Assembly (NCBI GenBank): GCA_003013855.2
Contig: ML058387.1
Span: 4,588,001-4,652,000, forward strand
Source: Liriodendron chinense
Taxonomy: Eukaryota > Streptophyta > Magnoliopsida > Magnoliales > Magnoliaceae
DNA: 64,000 nucleotides
Direction: 5' to 3'
Shown here: positions 27,459-35,348 of the stretch, piece after piece
Position numbering within the stretch: the first letter of the stretch is position 1
How the letters are laid out: the number at the start of each line of letters is the position of its first letter
The notes under the pieces: model-generated
Seen by the model: the letters and a program-made list of their open reading frames with translations, nothing else
Told to the model about the DNA's origin: nothing
Databases searched by the model: none
Position numbers and translations under genes: made by a program

Positions 27459-30400
27459 GGTGTTGCTTTGGTGTGTGCGTGTGCATGGTTGGCTGTTGGT
27501 GTAGGCTATGTGCATGCATGGTGCATGGGGTGCACGTATGCGTGTGTCCATGTGTGTGCGTGCATGTGCACATACTTATATAGTCAACTATAAGATAGTT
27601 GCTCTTGCAAGTTTCAAACAAATTCACATAGCCAGTGTGTAGTGATGAAAAAGAAATGGGAAAATGCATCTAAACTATTATGTGGACAGCACAAACATGT
27701 CTTCTCAGCAACAACAAGGGAAGATTTAACTTACAGTTCTATCAAGCCCTTTAAGGACCAGTGGGTCACACTCTATAACCCCACACCTCTTTCCGCATCT
27801 CCTCCTGCAAGGATTCAAAAGACAATTATGAATCACCGCTAAAAGCAAATTGTTGGGTGATGCAGACATTGCAATCATACCCTGGTTCCTTTATGATAGT
27901 TTTGAGCATATGCCTAAATGCAGGTCGAATTTCAGGTGGGCCATCGCCTAACTGGTCAGGTTGACGTAGTACACATGCTGATTCCGTTAACAATTCTATT
28001 AGACGACTTCCCAACTGCAAACATGTAGAAACAAAGCTTCTTCAAATTTCAGTAGAGAGAAACAGCAACATCATTCAGCTAGTTAAGATAGAGGAAATAA
28101 AAGGTTGTCCATGTAAATTTGACACACGCAGTATCTGTCGGACTCAGAAACAAATGCGACATGGGGGATCTTATGAAACTCAACATTCTAACATGACTGT
28201 ACAATAAAAGTACAAAACAAATTAAAAAGTGTTTTGTTTTATAAAGTTAGTTCATACATGCATGACATGCTCATACCCAGAAAAGTTCGAACCATACCAT
28301 ATTGATAGTACATAAATATCACTATAATACCAGAACAACATATAAATTACAATCTTTTCCACAGTTGTGTTGACATGTGCCCAAAGAAATTCATCTGAAA
28401 CCAGCGTTCAAGACAGAACAATCTTTAATAAAATGGAGTGTCCTTGCATAGAATTAGAATGTGACAAACCTTCGCATGGGCATCCCGACCCCAAGACTCT
28501 ATGTCGTCCTTTTTATTCAGCAGCTTCTGCAACTCCTTCCGTTTTTGCTTTTTCATTAGATTTTGGACACGTTTCCGAAGAATATCCTCATCTCTAGATG
28601 AAGCTTCGCATTCACCCCCTTCAATTGTCTTCCCTCTTCCAGCTTTCTTTGTTCTCTCCAGAAAACTATGAATTCTAACCTGGAAAAAAAAAAAGGACCT
28701 CTTACAATGCCAATGGGAATTCAGAAGTAAGAATTGAAATGAGGTGAGAAGAAACTACAACATTTCAAAAAGATTACAATGCCCTTTGTTCAGCCTGTGT
28801 CTTTTTTTTTTATCCCCTTGAAAGGCTTTTTCAGCACGTGCATCAAGATGCATGAACTAAAAAATAGCCATATAAAGGACTCTTTGACCAAAATTCACTT
28901 GCAGGTTCCAATAAAAGAATTCCATGATGCTGATATTAAAACAGTTTGAGAGAGTTTGAAAGTATTTCTCATGCTTGCATTACCAGTTTTGCTCCAGATA
29001 TTCACCATTACAATCATGAATTGAGCCAAAATAAAGTGTCCTTGAGCTTTTAGTTTGTAAAAGCAGGGCCCATTGTTCATTGGTCTGGACCTTTGATCTG
29101 GTGGGCCCTGCTGTATATTGACCATGCCCCCAAAAATCTCCCCAATGGAACAACTCTAACCATACAGGGCAGGGAATATCAATTTCAAGACCACATTCAT
29201 CATCATCTAAGTCCTATCACAATTAATTAGGGTTGGCTACATGAATCCTGATCCGTCTTTCCTCAAATGAAATTTTCCACCTGTGGAACGTATGAAATTT
29301 TCTAATTATACAATGTGTTATGTTCTGAATATGTGGCTTTAGAGAGTTCCATATAATATTGTGTACTCCCAAATTGCTTGTAGAAAGATTGTGTTTCAGT
29401 TTTTGGTTATGCAGCATTGCACATCCTCCTGTAAATGATTGTTGCTTCCAAAATGATACATGGGATGTATAGAATCGTGAAGTATTGTGCAATTCTCAAT
29501 CCAGATAATGTTATTTCATTTTGGTGATATTCTTTGTGGATGTGGCCCATCTTTCAGCGATACATATCATTCATCTACCTGGCTTCAATATGATAAAGGA
29601 TCAAAAGTCTCATTCTTTGTAGAGAAATTTCATTTCTAGCTATCTGCGTGCAGGCCAAAACTTAAATGGCTGGGATCACACAGCATGGGTGATTTTTACA
29701 GCAATGAAGGGCCCACATGATGAACAGTCTGGATCATTGAAAGGTGGGAGCCATAGTAGAAAATGCTGGTCAAAATCAAGATAACACCTGTTCATGGTCA
29801 GCATTGTATATCTCCTCAATCACCAACAAGACCCACAAAAACAAAATAGCAACACTCACCTCCTGCTGGATGGCCTCACCGATGTGGATAGCAGCCTGCA
29901 CAACCCGTACACACCCATCATCCTGCCCAGTCATCAACAACCCCATCATCTTATGCATGACTATCACTGCCATCTTATCCGCTGGCAACAGTCCAATATA
30001 AGGGGCATAAGAAGCCTTCTGTTTCTTCACTTCCTGCAGCCTCTGCTCTTCCGTGATCGCATCTCTGAATGGCTCAAACCAACCCAGGAACAAAGACTTC
30101 ACGTATGGCAAGTTCGGCGCTAGCTTCTTCTCGCACATCTCCCTCTCCAATTCTCTGTACTCCTCGGCTGCCTTCTCCCATGCCTCCGTCTCCATCTTCA
30201 CCTGCCGCTTTCGCAGCCTGTTATACTTCCTTCTCTCAGTCTCCTTCAGACCCAATTCGTCGAGCGGCTTCTGGGCGTCAGTACTAATCGGAAAAATGCT
30301 AGAAATCCAAGACGGGTCTTCGCCGAAAACACGCCCAGGAATCCAGGACGGCATATCCGACAGGTCGTCATGGGTCCCGATGTGAGGCTCTTGAGCTGGG

Positions 30401-30651
30401 TCCGATAGGAGTGGAAATTGGAGGGAACACAACTGGGAAAACGGCGTCGGGAATGCACGGGTGGGCTCGTGGGGGTCGAAACCAAAGGGAGAGGGAGAGG
30501 ACTGGATTGAATTGGAGGGTGCCCATCTGCGAATTCGACGGTGGTGGATTGGTTTCTGGTGAAATGGAGATGGATTGGATGGTGTTGGTGTTCTTCTTCT
30601 TCTTCTTCTCCATTGGTTGGGAGTTGGAAGGAAGGAGGTTGTGGAAGCCAG
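8205..30651 (-). CDS. RPOTp: Plastid phage-type (T3/T7-like) RNA polymerase, complete, 19 exons, CUG start
   Basis: This single-subunit DNA-directed RNA polymerase (nuclear-encoded plastid polymerase, NEP) transcribes plastid genes. The 19 exons listed separately sum to 2949 nt (982 residues plus stop), near the usual length of about 990. All 18 introns are GT-AG and all phases agree. Residues 1-99 are a Ser/Pro/Arg-rich transit-peptide region, followed by the N-terminal domain and the polymerase domain. Catalytic residues, by comparison with T7, are Asp683 in DGSCNGLQH (T7 D537), Lys758 and Tyr766 in [14 protein letters not shown] (K631, Y639) and Asp915 in VHDSYWTHA (D812). The C-terminus is SPYFFN. 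The plastid rather than mitochondrial paralog is preferred from [33 protein letters not shown] and [13 protein letters not shown], recalled from the family. No disrupting change was found. Introns total about 19.5 kb and are full of transposons. Confidence 0.96.
8823..8926 (-). CDS. RPOTp: RPOTp exon 18 (residues 912-946, motif C)
   Basis: [19 protein letters not shown] then [17 protein letters not shown]; holds the second catalytic Asp (915). Donor GTAAGGAA. Confidence 0.95.
9879..9993 (-). CDS. RPOTp: RPOTp exon 17 (residues 874-912)
   Basis: [20 protein letters not shown] then [25 protein letters not shown] replaces the commoner ACREAGL. Ends in phase 1 before GTTTATCT. Confidence 0.94.
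10034..10099. repeat. (TA)33 microsatellite inside RPOTp intron 16
   Basis: An uninterrupted TA run of 66 nt that fills almost half of the 149-nt intron between exons 16 and 17. Confidence 0.97.
10143..10190 (-). CDS. RPOTp: RPOTp exon 16 (residues 858-873)
   Basis: [16 protein letters not shown] between TTGCAG and GTAATCTC. A small exon found from homology and phase. Confidence 0.88.
10692..10741. repeat. (AAT)n-(AAC)n microsatellite, RPOTp intron 15
   Basis: ATA triplets pass into ACA triplets. The region just upstream (10490-10680, beginning AACCATGGTTTTAAGACTC) looks like a decayed palindromic MITE. Confidence 0.85.
11323..11412 (-). CDS. RPOTp: RPOTp exon 15 (residues 828-857)
   Basis: [20 protein letters not shown] then [10 protein letters not shown]. 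Acceptor CAACAG, donor GTAAGTTT. Confidence 0.94.
11949..12023 (-). CDS. RPOTp: RPOTp exon 14 (residues 803-827)
   Basis: [20 protein letters not shown] then GDCAK. Acceptor CATAG, donor GTCTATTC. Confidence 0.93.
12142..12294 (-). CDS. RPOTp: RPOTp exon 13 (residues 752-802, motif B)
   Basis: [20 protein letters not shown] carries Arg754, Lys758, Met762 and Tyr766 of the O-helix motif. Ends ASCYAAK before GTAACTAA. Confidence 0.95.
12427..12511 (-). CDS. RPOTp: RPOTp exon 12 (residues 723-751)
   Basis: [20 protein letters not shown] then LAKILLDQ. Acceptor TTGAAG, donor GTCGATTT. Confidence 0.92.
13574..13644 (-). CDS. RPOTp: RPOTp exon 11 (residues 700-723)
   Basis: [19 protein letters not shown] then GIAAR; ends in phase 2 before GTATGG. 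Confidence 0.95.
13861..13911 (-). CDS. RPOTp: RPOTp exon 10 (residues 683-699, motif A)
   Basis: Seventeen codons, [17 protein letters not shown], carrying the first catalytic aspartate. Acceptor TTAG, donor GTACGTTG. It is separated from exon 9 by a 7.7-kb intron. Confidence 0.95.
15117..16648 (+). mobile_element. 5'-truncated L1-type LINE with 17-bp TSD, RPOTp intron 9
   Basis: AAGAGATCCCCCAAAGC occurs at 15117-15133 and again at 16632-16648. The body 15134-16631 encodes on the plus strand, with stops and frameshifts, the C-terminal reverse-transcriptase region ([36 protein letters not shown]) and then a zf-RVT region at 15880-16290 ([20 protein letters not shown]). It ends with an AATAAAAG signal and an A-rich tail. 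It lies antisense to RPOTp. Confidence 0.93.
16672..17200. mobile_element. Diverged hAT-type MITE (CTACGC-rich family)
   Basis: Related along its length to 25594-26163 (CAGTTTTTTAAATAGCTA start, many GCTACGTAGC palindromes, CATGATAATTTG block). The right terminus is degraded, so the end is approximate. Confidence 0.7.
17230..18240. other. Intron 9 AT-rich DNA with TATCGATA-type palindromic motifs
   Basis: Motifs such as GTATCGATAATATC and GTATCGCTATGTATCG (17230-17440), with a counterpart at 18480-18590, suggest an old palindromic transposon split by later insertions. No gene. Confidence 0.35.
18250..18393 (-). mobile_element. tRNA-derived SINE, minus strand
   Basis: On the minus strand the order is TGCCTCAGTGGTAGAA (A box), GGTTCGAATACC (B box), a short 3' body and a poly(A). 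Flanks TTTTGAGCT and TTTTGAGTT look like an imperfect TSD. Confidence 0.8.
18610..18950 (+). pseudogene. RTE-type LINE reverse-transcriptase C-terminal remnant
   Basis: With frame changes it reads [27 protein letters not shown] and [16 protein letters not shown], matching the YGSECW...MLRWM...RLRWFGH signature of RTE elements. The last ~72 bp is duplicated in tandem (18810-18881 and 18882-18953). Confidence 0.7.
18955..19670. repeat. CGATAC/GTATCGG-rich palindromic element
   Basis: Repeats of GCCGATACGGTCCAACCGATT (19570s and 19630s) and the inverted GTATCGG blocks near 18970-19050 suggest a MITE. The boundaries are uncertain. Confidence 0.4.
20061..20420. repeat. 124-bp tandem repeat, about 2.9 copies, RPOTp intron 9
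   Basis: ATCAGTGGATAATCTTGAG recurs at 20061, 20185 and 20309, an exact 124-bp period. The copies differ at only a few bases. Confidence 0.93.
21431..21619 (+). mobile_element. tRNA-derived SINE at the intron 9 splice donor
   Basis: The TSD CAGTCACCT lies at 21431-21439 and 21611-21619. The body 21440-21610 has an A-box-like TGGGGCAGTGGTAGA, a B-box-like CATCGAATCCC and a ~20-nt poly(A). The right TSD copy covers the RPOTp exon 9 end and donor (minus-strand AG|GTGACTG), so the left copy carries a duplicate donor. Confidence 0.88.
21618..22034 (-). CDS. RPOTp: RPOTp exon 9 (residues 544-682)
   Basis: The largest polymerase-domain exon: [19 protein letters not shown], then [38 protein letters not shown], and ending SHLPVHQ. 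The donor is GTGACTG, followed at once by the poly(T) of an inserted SINE. Confidence 0.96.
22512..22643 (-). CDS. RPOTp: RPOTp exon 8 (residues 500-543)
   Basis: Begins [11 protein letters not shown] after TTGTAG and ends RCDIELKLS before GTAAGACT. Confidence 0.92.
22981..23094 (-). CDS. RPOTp: RPOTp exon 7 (residues 462-499)
   Basis: Encodes [19 protein letters not shown] and ends LVDRED. Acceptor TTTCAG, donor GTAAGCCT. Confidence 0.94.
24390..24404. repeat. Run of 15 G, RPOTp intron 6
   Basis: A pure G run on the plus strand inside a GGGTTGGGTC-rich stretch (24220-24550). Confidence 0.9.
24631..24840 (+). mobile_element. 156-bp LINE 3' tail with 26-bp TSD, RPOTp intron 6
   Basis: The 26-bp target duplicate at 24631-24656 recurs at 24815-24840 with one mismatch. 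The insert between them ends with a T-rich stretch, TTTAATAAAATTAG and poly(A), the layout of a LINE 3' end. No coding sequence remains. Confidence 0.87.
25438..25555 (-). CDS. RPOTp: RPOTp exon 6 (residues 422-461)
   Basis: Encodes [20 protein letters not shown] and ends QDVFQ. Acceptor TACAG, donor GTCAATA. A MITE sits 38 nt upstream of the acceptor. Confidence 0.93.
25586..26171. mobile_element. hAT-type MITE, 570 bp, 8-bp TSD, RPOTp intron 5
   Basis: Terminal inverted repeats CAGTGTTTTAAATAGC and GCTATTTAAAACACTG bound 25594-26163. ATACAAAC flanks both sides (25586-25593 and 26164-26171), the 8-bp duplication of hAT elements. Many GCTACGTAGC-type palindromes lie inside. A 46-bp tandem duplication of intron sequence lies beside it at 26164-26230. 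Confidence 0.88.
27236..27294 (-). CDS. RPOTp: RPOTp exon 5 (residues 403-422)
   Basis: Encodes [20 protein letters not shown] between TTGCAG and GTATGATC; ends in phase 2. Confidence 0.93.
27426..27457. repeat. (GT)n microsatellite, RPOTp intron 4
   Basis: GT run followed by 100 nt of GTGCATG-rich sequence. Confidence 0.95.
27735..27804 (-). CDS. RPOTp: RPOTp exon 4 (residues 379-402)
   Basis: Encodes [17 protein letters not shown], matching the family block GVIECDPLV. Acceptor TTGCAG, donor GTAAGTTA. Confidence 0.93.
27881..28014 (-). CDS. RPOTp: RPOTp exon 3 (residues 335-379)
   Basis: Begins LGSRLIELL after TTTGCAG and ends in phase 2 (KEPG) before GTATGATT. Contains [10 protein letters not shown]. 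Confidence 0.93.
28470..28679 (-). CDS. RPOTp: RPOTp exon 2 (residues 265-334)
   Basis: Begins [12 protein letters not shown] after acceptor CCAG and ends WGRDAHAK before GTTTGTCA. Seventy codons, lysine-rich middle as in homologs. Confidence 0.92.
29860..30651 (-). CDS. RPOTp: RPOTp exon 1 (residues 1-264)
   Basis: The exon starts at CTG 30651-30649, read as Met, followed by [13 protein letters not shown] and RRRRRR. The in-frame stop TAA is at 30663-30661, and the first in-frame ATG encodes residue 100 in LSDMPSW. It ends CAGGAG before donor GTGAGTGT. It contains [19 protein letters not shown] and [15 protein letters not shown], conserved in the family. Confidence 0.93.
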
Positions 30652-30660
30652 AGGTTTGGA

Positions 30661-30686
30661 TTAGAGAGAGAGAGAGAGAGAGAGAG
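30661..30686 (-). promoter_or_regulatory. CU-rich 5' leader directly before the RPOTp CUG start
   Basis: On the mRNA strand a (CT)12 tract runs into TAATCCAAACCT and then CTG. The TAA is in frame with the CTG, so the coding frame cannot extend upstream in the unspliced leader. Confidence 0.7.
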
Positions 30687-30812
30687 CTGCAAAACCACCC
30701 TTAAACCTTCGAAGGATTGGGTTTTGGGGATGAAATGGGATTTTTGTGACTGTTGATATTTTCTCCTCTTTTGTCGATGCGCAGATGAGAAATACTCTGC
30801 ATTGTGTCGTAT

Positions 30813-31197
30813 GATACTCTGGCGATGAGATATTACCGAAAAATTGCATTTGTGGCATACAATTTATTTAAATTAACCGTCCAAAATATGAATATAAGTT
30901 TAGATGTATCATGAACAAAACAAATTACTATTATCTTATCTATAAATTGTAGATTCATGGAAAAATTTATTGCACGGTTAGAAATGAAGATTAGCAATGG
31001 TCTTATTTAAAACAATAAGTGTGCACGAATCAGAGGTTAGGATCTTTAAACCAATCTAATTTTTATATTTTAACTTAGATACAGTGATTTCCACAATTTA
31101 ATCGGTTTATTTTGAGCTAATATATGCCACGTGTGTACCGTCTCTAGATGCCTGAGTATCAAGCATCAGGCGCAGCCAGAGTATCGAATAACTTCCC
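30813..31197. mobile_element. MITE in the RPOTp promoter region
   Basis: GATACTCTGGC at 30813-30823 and GCCAGAGTATC at 31175-31185 are inverted repeats. The inside is related to 3698-4280. No clear TSD found, so the exact ends are uncertain. Confidence 0.6.
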
Positions 31198-31220
31198 CAG
31201 ATGATTTCGTAGGACAACGA

Positions 31221-31740
31221 GGCCGTTTGGCTACTGACCCCAACACCTGCTAGCTAGCTTGTGTCAAAGCTCTGTGGGCCCCACCATGACGTATGTGTCT
31301 TATCCACGCTGTACATCCATTATTTCAGATCATTTTAGTACTTGAAACAAAAAATAAGGCAGATAGAACTCTCAGGTGGACCACACCAAAGGAAATAGTA
31401 GAGATTGATCATTTACCATTGGAAACGTTTTGGGGCAATTGAAGGGTTGGATCAAGATAATATTTGTGTTTTACCTTAATCCAGGTCTAAGTGACCTTAT
31501 CAACTGGTTGCATGACAAAAAAAAAAAAATCAGGCGAACCTTAAATTTTTTTAATGGTGGACGTTCAATGAAAACTGTTTTCTTGGTGTGGTCACTTGTG
31601 ATTTGCATCTGCCTAATTTCTTGTCTCATGATCTAAAATGGTCTGGTAAACTTCATGGACAGAGTGGATGAAAAAATACATCATGGTGGGTCCCACATAC
31701 TGGCTGGCTGATGTTGGGGTCACTAGCCAAACCAACGTCC
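31221..31740. mobile_element. Foldback (Mutator-like) element upstream of RPOTp
   Basis: The arms share GTTTGGCTAGTGACCCCAACA-type sequence inverted at the two ends, then the CCCACCATGACGTATG block. Flanks AGGACAACGA and AAGACAACAA agree at 8 of 10 bases, compatible with an aged 9-10 bp duplication. Confidence 0.65.
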
Positions 31741-33500
31741 AAGACAACAAAGAGGGAGATTTTGGTGTATCCCCCTAACTGTGGGGCTACTTTGATGTAT
31801 TTACCTTACATCCGTCCATACATCAATTAAACTGGGCCGTTCGTTTAGTTGTGTCCCATCAGGCATGATATGTGAAAAAAAAAAATGCCCCTAAAACCTT
31901 AAACTGGCCAGGCGAGGCTGGCCTCCTAAACATAGACCGAACCCAGCCCTACTATTAAATGGGCTTAGCTTTTGGCCTGGGCTTACCCTCAGGTCTAGTA
32001 TTCTAGCCCACCAGCCTGAAAAGCCTGCAAGCAGACCGGCCCATTGACAGCCCAATACGAATTGTTTCAAACCATCCTTTTTTTATTGGGTTCCAGTGAC
32101 CTGTCCACTTATGATTTTTGGGCCAGTAAGTCTTCACAGATAAATGGCAAGATCTCACATGGGTGGCATGTAAGTACACCTATGGCCAATCGCCTCTTAA
32201 TCCGGGATGTCCGTTAGGTACTCTCAGCTGCTAAATAGCCCGATCTGGTTTTTAAAATCCGTACGGGATAGCCCATCATATCAGCTCATCATGCATTTCC
32301 AAGACCAGGCCCAGATCATTTAGTTATTGGGCCTTATGCATTGTGCCCTACTTCAGTACACATTGCGGGACTCTACATGCTGGGCCAGGCCGCCATAAGA
32401 TCGTTCACCAGGCCAGACATGTAGTGAATATGAATGTCCTTTCTAACCGTCCAATTTGTTGCAGTCATATGGCCCACATGGTGAGTGGATGGAATGCCGA
32501 GATCTCACTTGTGCATGATGAACATGATCGGTTACTGGGCTTGAACGTATGCATGGGTCAGCTACAAGGACATTTGATTGTACTAATCATTTGCAAGTGC
32601 CAAACAGAAGCCCCACACATGCCGAAAAACATTTAACCATTGGATTTTCATGTTTTCCAGCCCAAGTACAATTGGTTCTAGGCGTGTTCAATGAATGGTT
32701 CGGATCTCATATTGGCAGCAATGAGATGGCCTTCAAATGGCCCAACTTCAATCTGGCCTCAAGAAGCTGGGCCCCTCATATTTGATTATGAAGCTTTCAG
32801 TTTCGGACCCACCCCAGCCCATCAAAGTCACAAACATAGAGCCAGGACCCCATGCATTTTCAATTGGGCCTCAAAATCATGCTCCAATATTGACCCGAGC
32901 ACAACCCGTACTAGACCGGTACCTAAAAGTGGATGGTCCCGCCTTGTCTCTTACAGTTTGGGCTGTCAGTGTGCTGGGCTAACCCATTGGGCTTTTGGGG
33001 CTGCCCCTCTTAGGACGGGCTTGGGCTAGCACCTTGGATTTCCACAGTTTTTTTAATCCAGCTGGGCTTGGGCTATGTCTGAAAGCCCATCATCTAGCCA
33101 AGTCCATTTCAAGGCCATTTGTGTCATATCTCAGGCATGATGTGGTACACCTAATGAACAACTTAGATCCGGAACAAAAGTGGGTGGCTGGACTCGGGCT
33201 CAGACCATGCATACTGATGAGAAATGCAAATTGTATATGGGTGCATCATCAAACACATGCTCTAATTTCAGACCCAAAAAAACAGAGATGAGGGCCAGTT
33301 CTGTTTTTGGGCCCACCAGTAAATGGGCCGCCGACATCTTGGGCCAAATTCGGGCGTGGATGCCCCTAAATAAAATGAATACGATGTCACAGGAAGGGAA
33401 GCTTCAACAAGGAAACAGATTGCCTTTCTGGCAATTGGAATGTATTTTGGTGGAAAATACTCACCCAAAAAAAAAAAAAAAATGATATTTTCCCTTGATC
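31741..33500. other. Intergenic, no gene recognised
   Basis: Relatively GC-rich, with many GGGCCC/GGCCCA words, typical of decayed foldback repeats. The longest frames (32343-33485, plus) show no domain and no codon pattern. Confidence 0.5.
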
Positions 33501-33502
33501 AG

Positions 33503-33667
33503 GAGTTTACTTGCTCAAGTCCAGCTCCATGGCTAAGTGGTATACAGGCTCTATTTCAACACTGAGAATCAAGTGCGCATGTGGTGTGGGTGAGTCTGCG
33601 TGATGTAGGTGCATGTAAATAAAAAAAGAAAAAGAAAAAAATAAAAGAAAAATGAAAGAGTTTACTT
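33503..33667 (+). mobile_element. tRNA-derived SINE with 10-bp TSD
   Basis: GAGTTTACTT flanks both sides (33503-33512, 33658-33667). The body has CCATGGCTAAGTGGTATAC (A-box-like) and an A-rich tail. Confidence 0.82.
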
Positions 33668-34243
33668 TCTCATGGAAAGCATTTTCCAAGAATGTGTTTT
33701 TGCAAAAGCCGTAAATATTCTTTCCCTTTCATATCCTCTCCAACAGGTTGTTAACACCCAAGGACTTTTTTTGGTCAGTCAGGCTAGGCACCCACCCAGT
33801 CAGTCATGCAACGCACCCACTGGGTGTTGTTAGCAGCGTGGATTTTCCCCACTGATGGGTTTCGAAACAGAAACCCCTTGTTGAAACTTCGCAGAGTCTA
33901 CCAACCAGGCAAGGCTCGGAACTGCTGGTTCAGTCACCAGGTCCACCCCCATCATAGACGTGTCATGGGCCTAGACTCCTAGGTAGGTTGGATTTAAAGG
34001 TTCAAACACAAATCCTGATTAGGCTGAGCCGAACCCTATGCTCATCGGTCTCATGTAAGGCCTGATAATGATGACACATTAGTGTACATTATATACCGTT
34101 AGAATACATGTAAAAGTTGTTTAACAAGACGGAATTAGGCCTAGCCCATCTCAAAGTATGAGTTGGACTAGAGATTGGTATTCAGGTATTGGGCTTAGGC
34201 TCGGATCTAGATGTCCTGTACTTTGCGGAATAGTGCTAGGATA

Positions 34244-34364
34244 GTTATACATAAAGCTCAAGTCTGGCTCCATACCTCAGTGGTAGGCAGACTATTTCAA
34301 CACTAGAATCATGGGATTGAGTACCCATGTGGTGCAGGTGTAAAAAAGAAATGTTATACATAAA
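34244..34364 (+). mobile_element. Short tRNA-derived SINE with 12-bp TSD
   Basis: GTTATACATAAA occurs at 34244-34255 and 34353-34364. The 97-bp body has TACCTCAGTGGTAGGCAG (A box), GGGATTGAGTACCC (B-box-like) and an A-rich tail. Confidence 0.85.
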
Positions 34365-34834
34365 AGACCAAATGAGAGGGGTTTTACCCCTGAGTGGGTC
34401 AGGGATGCACTGCACCGGCTGGGGGTATAGAGGTGTGGGCTGATATAAAAGAATTAAGAGACCGCCATTTGTAGGCCAAATTTGGTTTGGGGCAATTGGT
34501 CTTTATCCCTTTCAATGATTTGATTGCTGTGATATCCCTATTGTGGCTCATGAATTACGAACTAAACCTAATAGGACCGTGGAGATCTATTTTTAGGAGT
34601 TTCCCGTGCAAATAGAAGCACTATAACTTAATATCATGTTAGGGTTTGAGTACAGGGGTTCTTTGATTTTGCTTTGGAGTCTGGTTTTAGGGGTGGTTGG
34701 GTCCACATCAAATAAGGATATTTACATGTCCGTGGGTTACCTTGATGCATGTGTGGTATGAGAGGGCACTCTCACATGCAAGTGGCCTAGCAAATCTAGC
34801 TCCTCTGCATATATCTGTGTGTGTGTGTGTGTGT

Positions 34835-34870
<36 letters not shown>

Positions 34871-35343
34871 TGCGCATGCACACCCACCACACTTGTATTT
34901 TGCTATTATTCGATGGCTATAAACTATTTTCTATGATGTGGCTTACTTGACTATTGGATAGGCCTGATTTTTGCACTAGGTGATCCTCATGGTGGGGCCA
35001 ACCTATTAGGAGGATTGCATTGCACAAGCAGTTAACAGGTTGGAAGCAATCCACTGGATGGATAGATAGTAAACAGTGGTCCAACAAGTTGGACTTGAGA
35101 CCTTCTCACATATATATACCTTGTGATCCTAAAGTTTAGGATACTCGGGCAATGCATGATGCTTCATATGCAGGCAGCCAGCACTTGTACACGATCGTTG
35201 AAATGTGACTGTAGTTATATTTTTTGTTTCCACCGTCTAATAAATGTTAGCACTGTCAATGGACCGCCCTTTGGCCAAGCAAAATCAAAATTTTAAATAG
35301 GCCTGGCCTGAACAATTCAATATCTGAGCCCGAGCCCAAGCCA
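34365..35343. other. Intergenic with (GT)n-(GA)n at 34817-34866
   Basis: No gene. 35260-35343 belongs to a GCCCGAGCCCAAGCC-type repeat that is split by the large LTR block and resumes at 51285; an unsplit paralog lies at 53450-53620. Confidence 0.55.
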
Positions 35344-35348
35344 CCCTT

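Noticed and set aside
8205..30651. Phage contamination or mitochondrial linear-plasmid polymerase
   Set aside because: Eighteen GT-AG introns with conserved phase and plant-type transit region show a nuclear RPOT gene.
30246..30698. 150-codon minus-strand frame (GTG start) over the RPOTp transit region, at first taken as the true N-terminus with a frameshift
   Set aside because: The frame ending at donor 29860 is open back to the CTG at 30651 and encodes a transit-like sequence, so no frameshift is needed.
32343..33485. Chain of plus-strand frames of about 80-110 codons
   Set aside because: Overlapping frames without domains in decayed GGGCCC-rich repeats.
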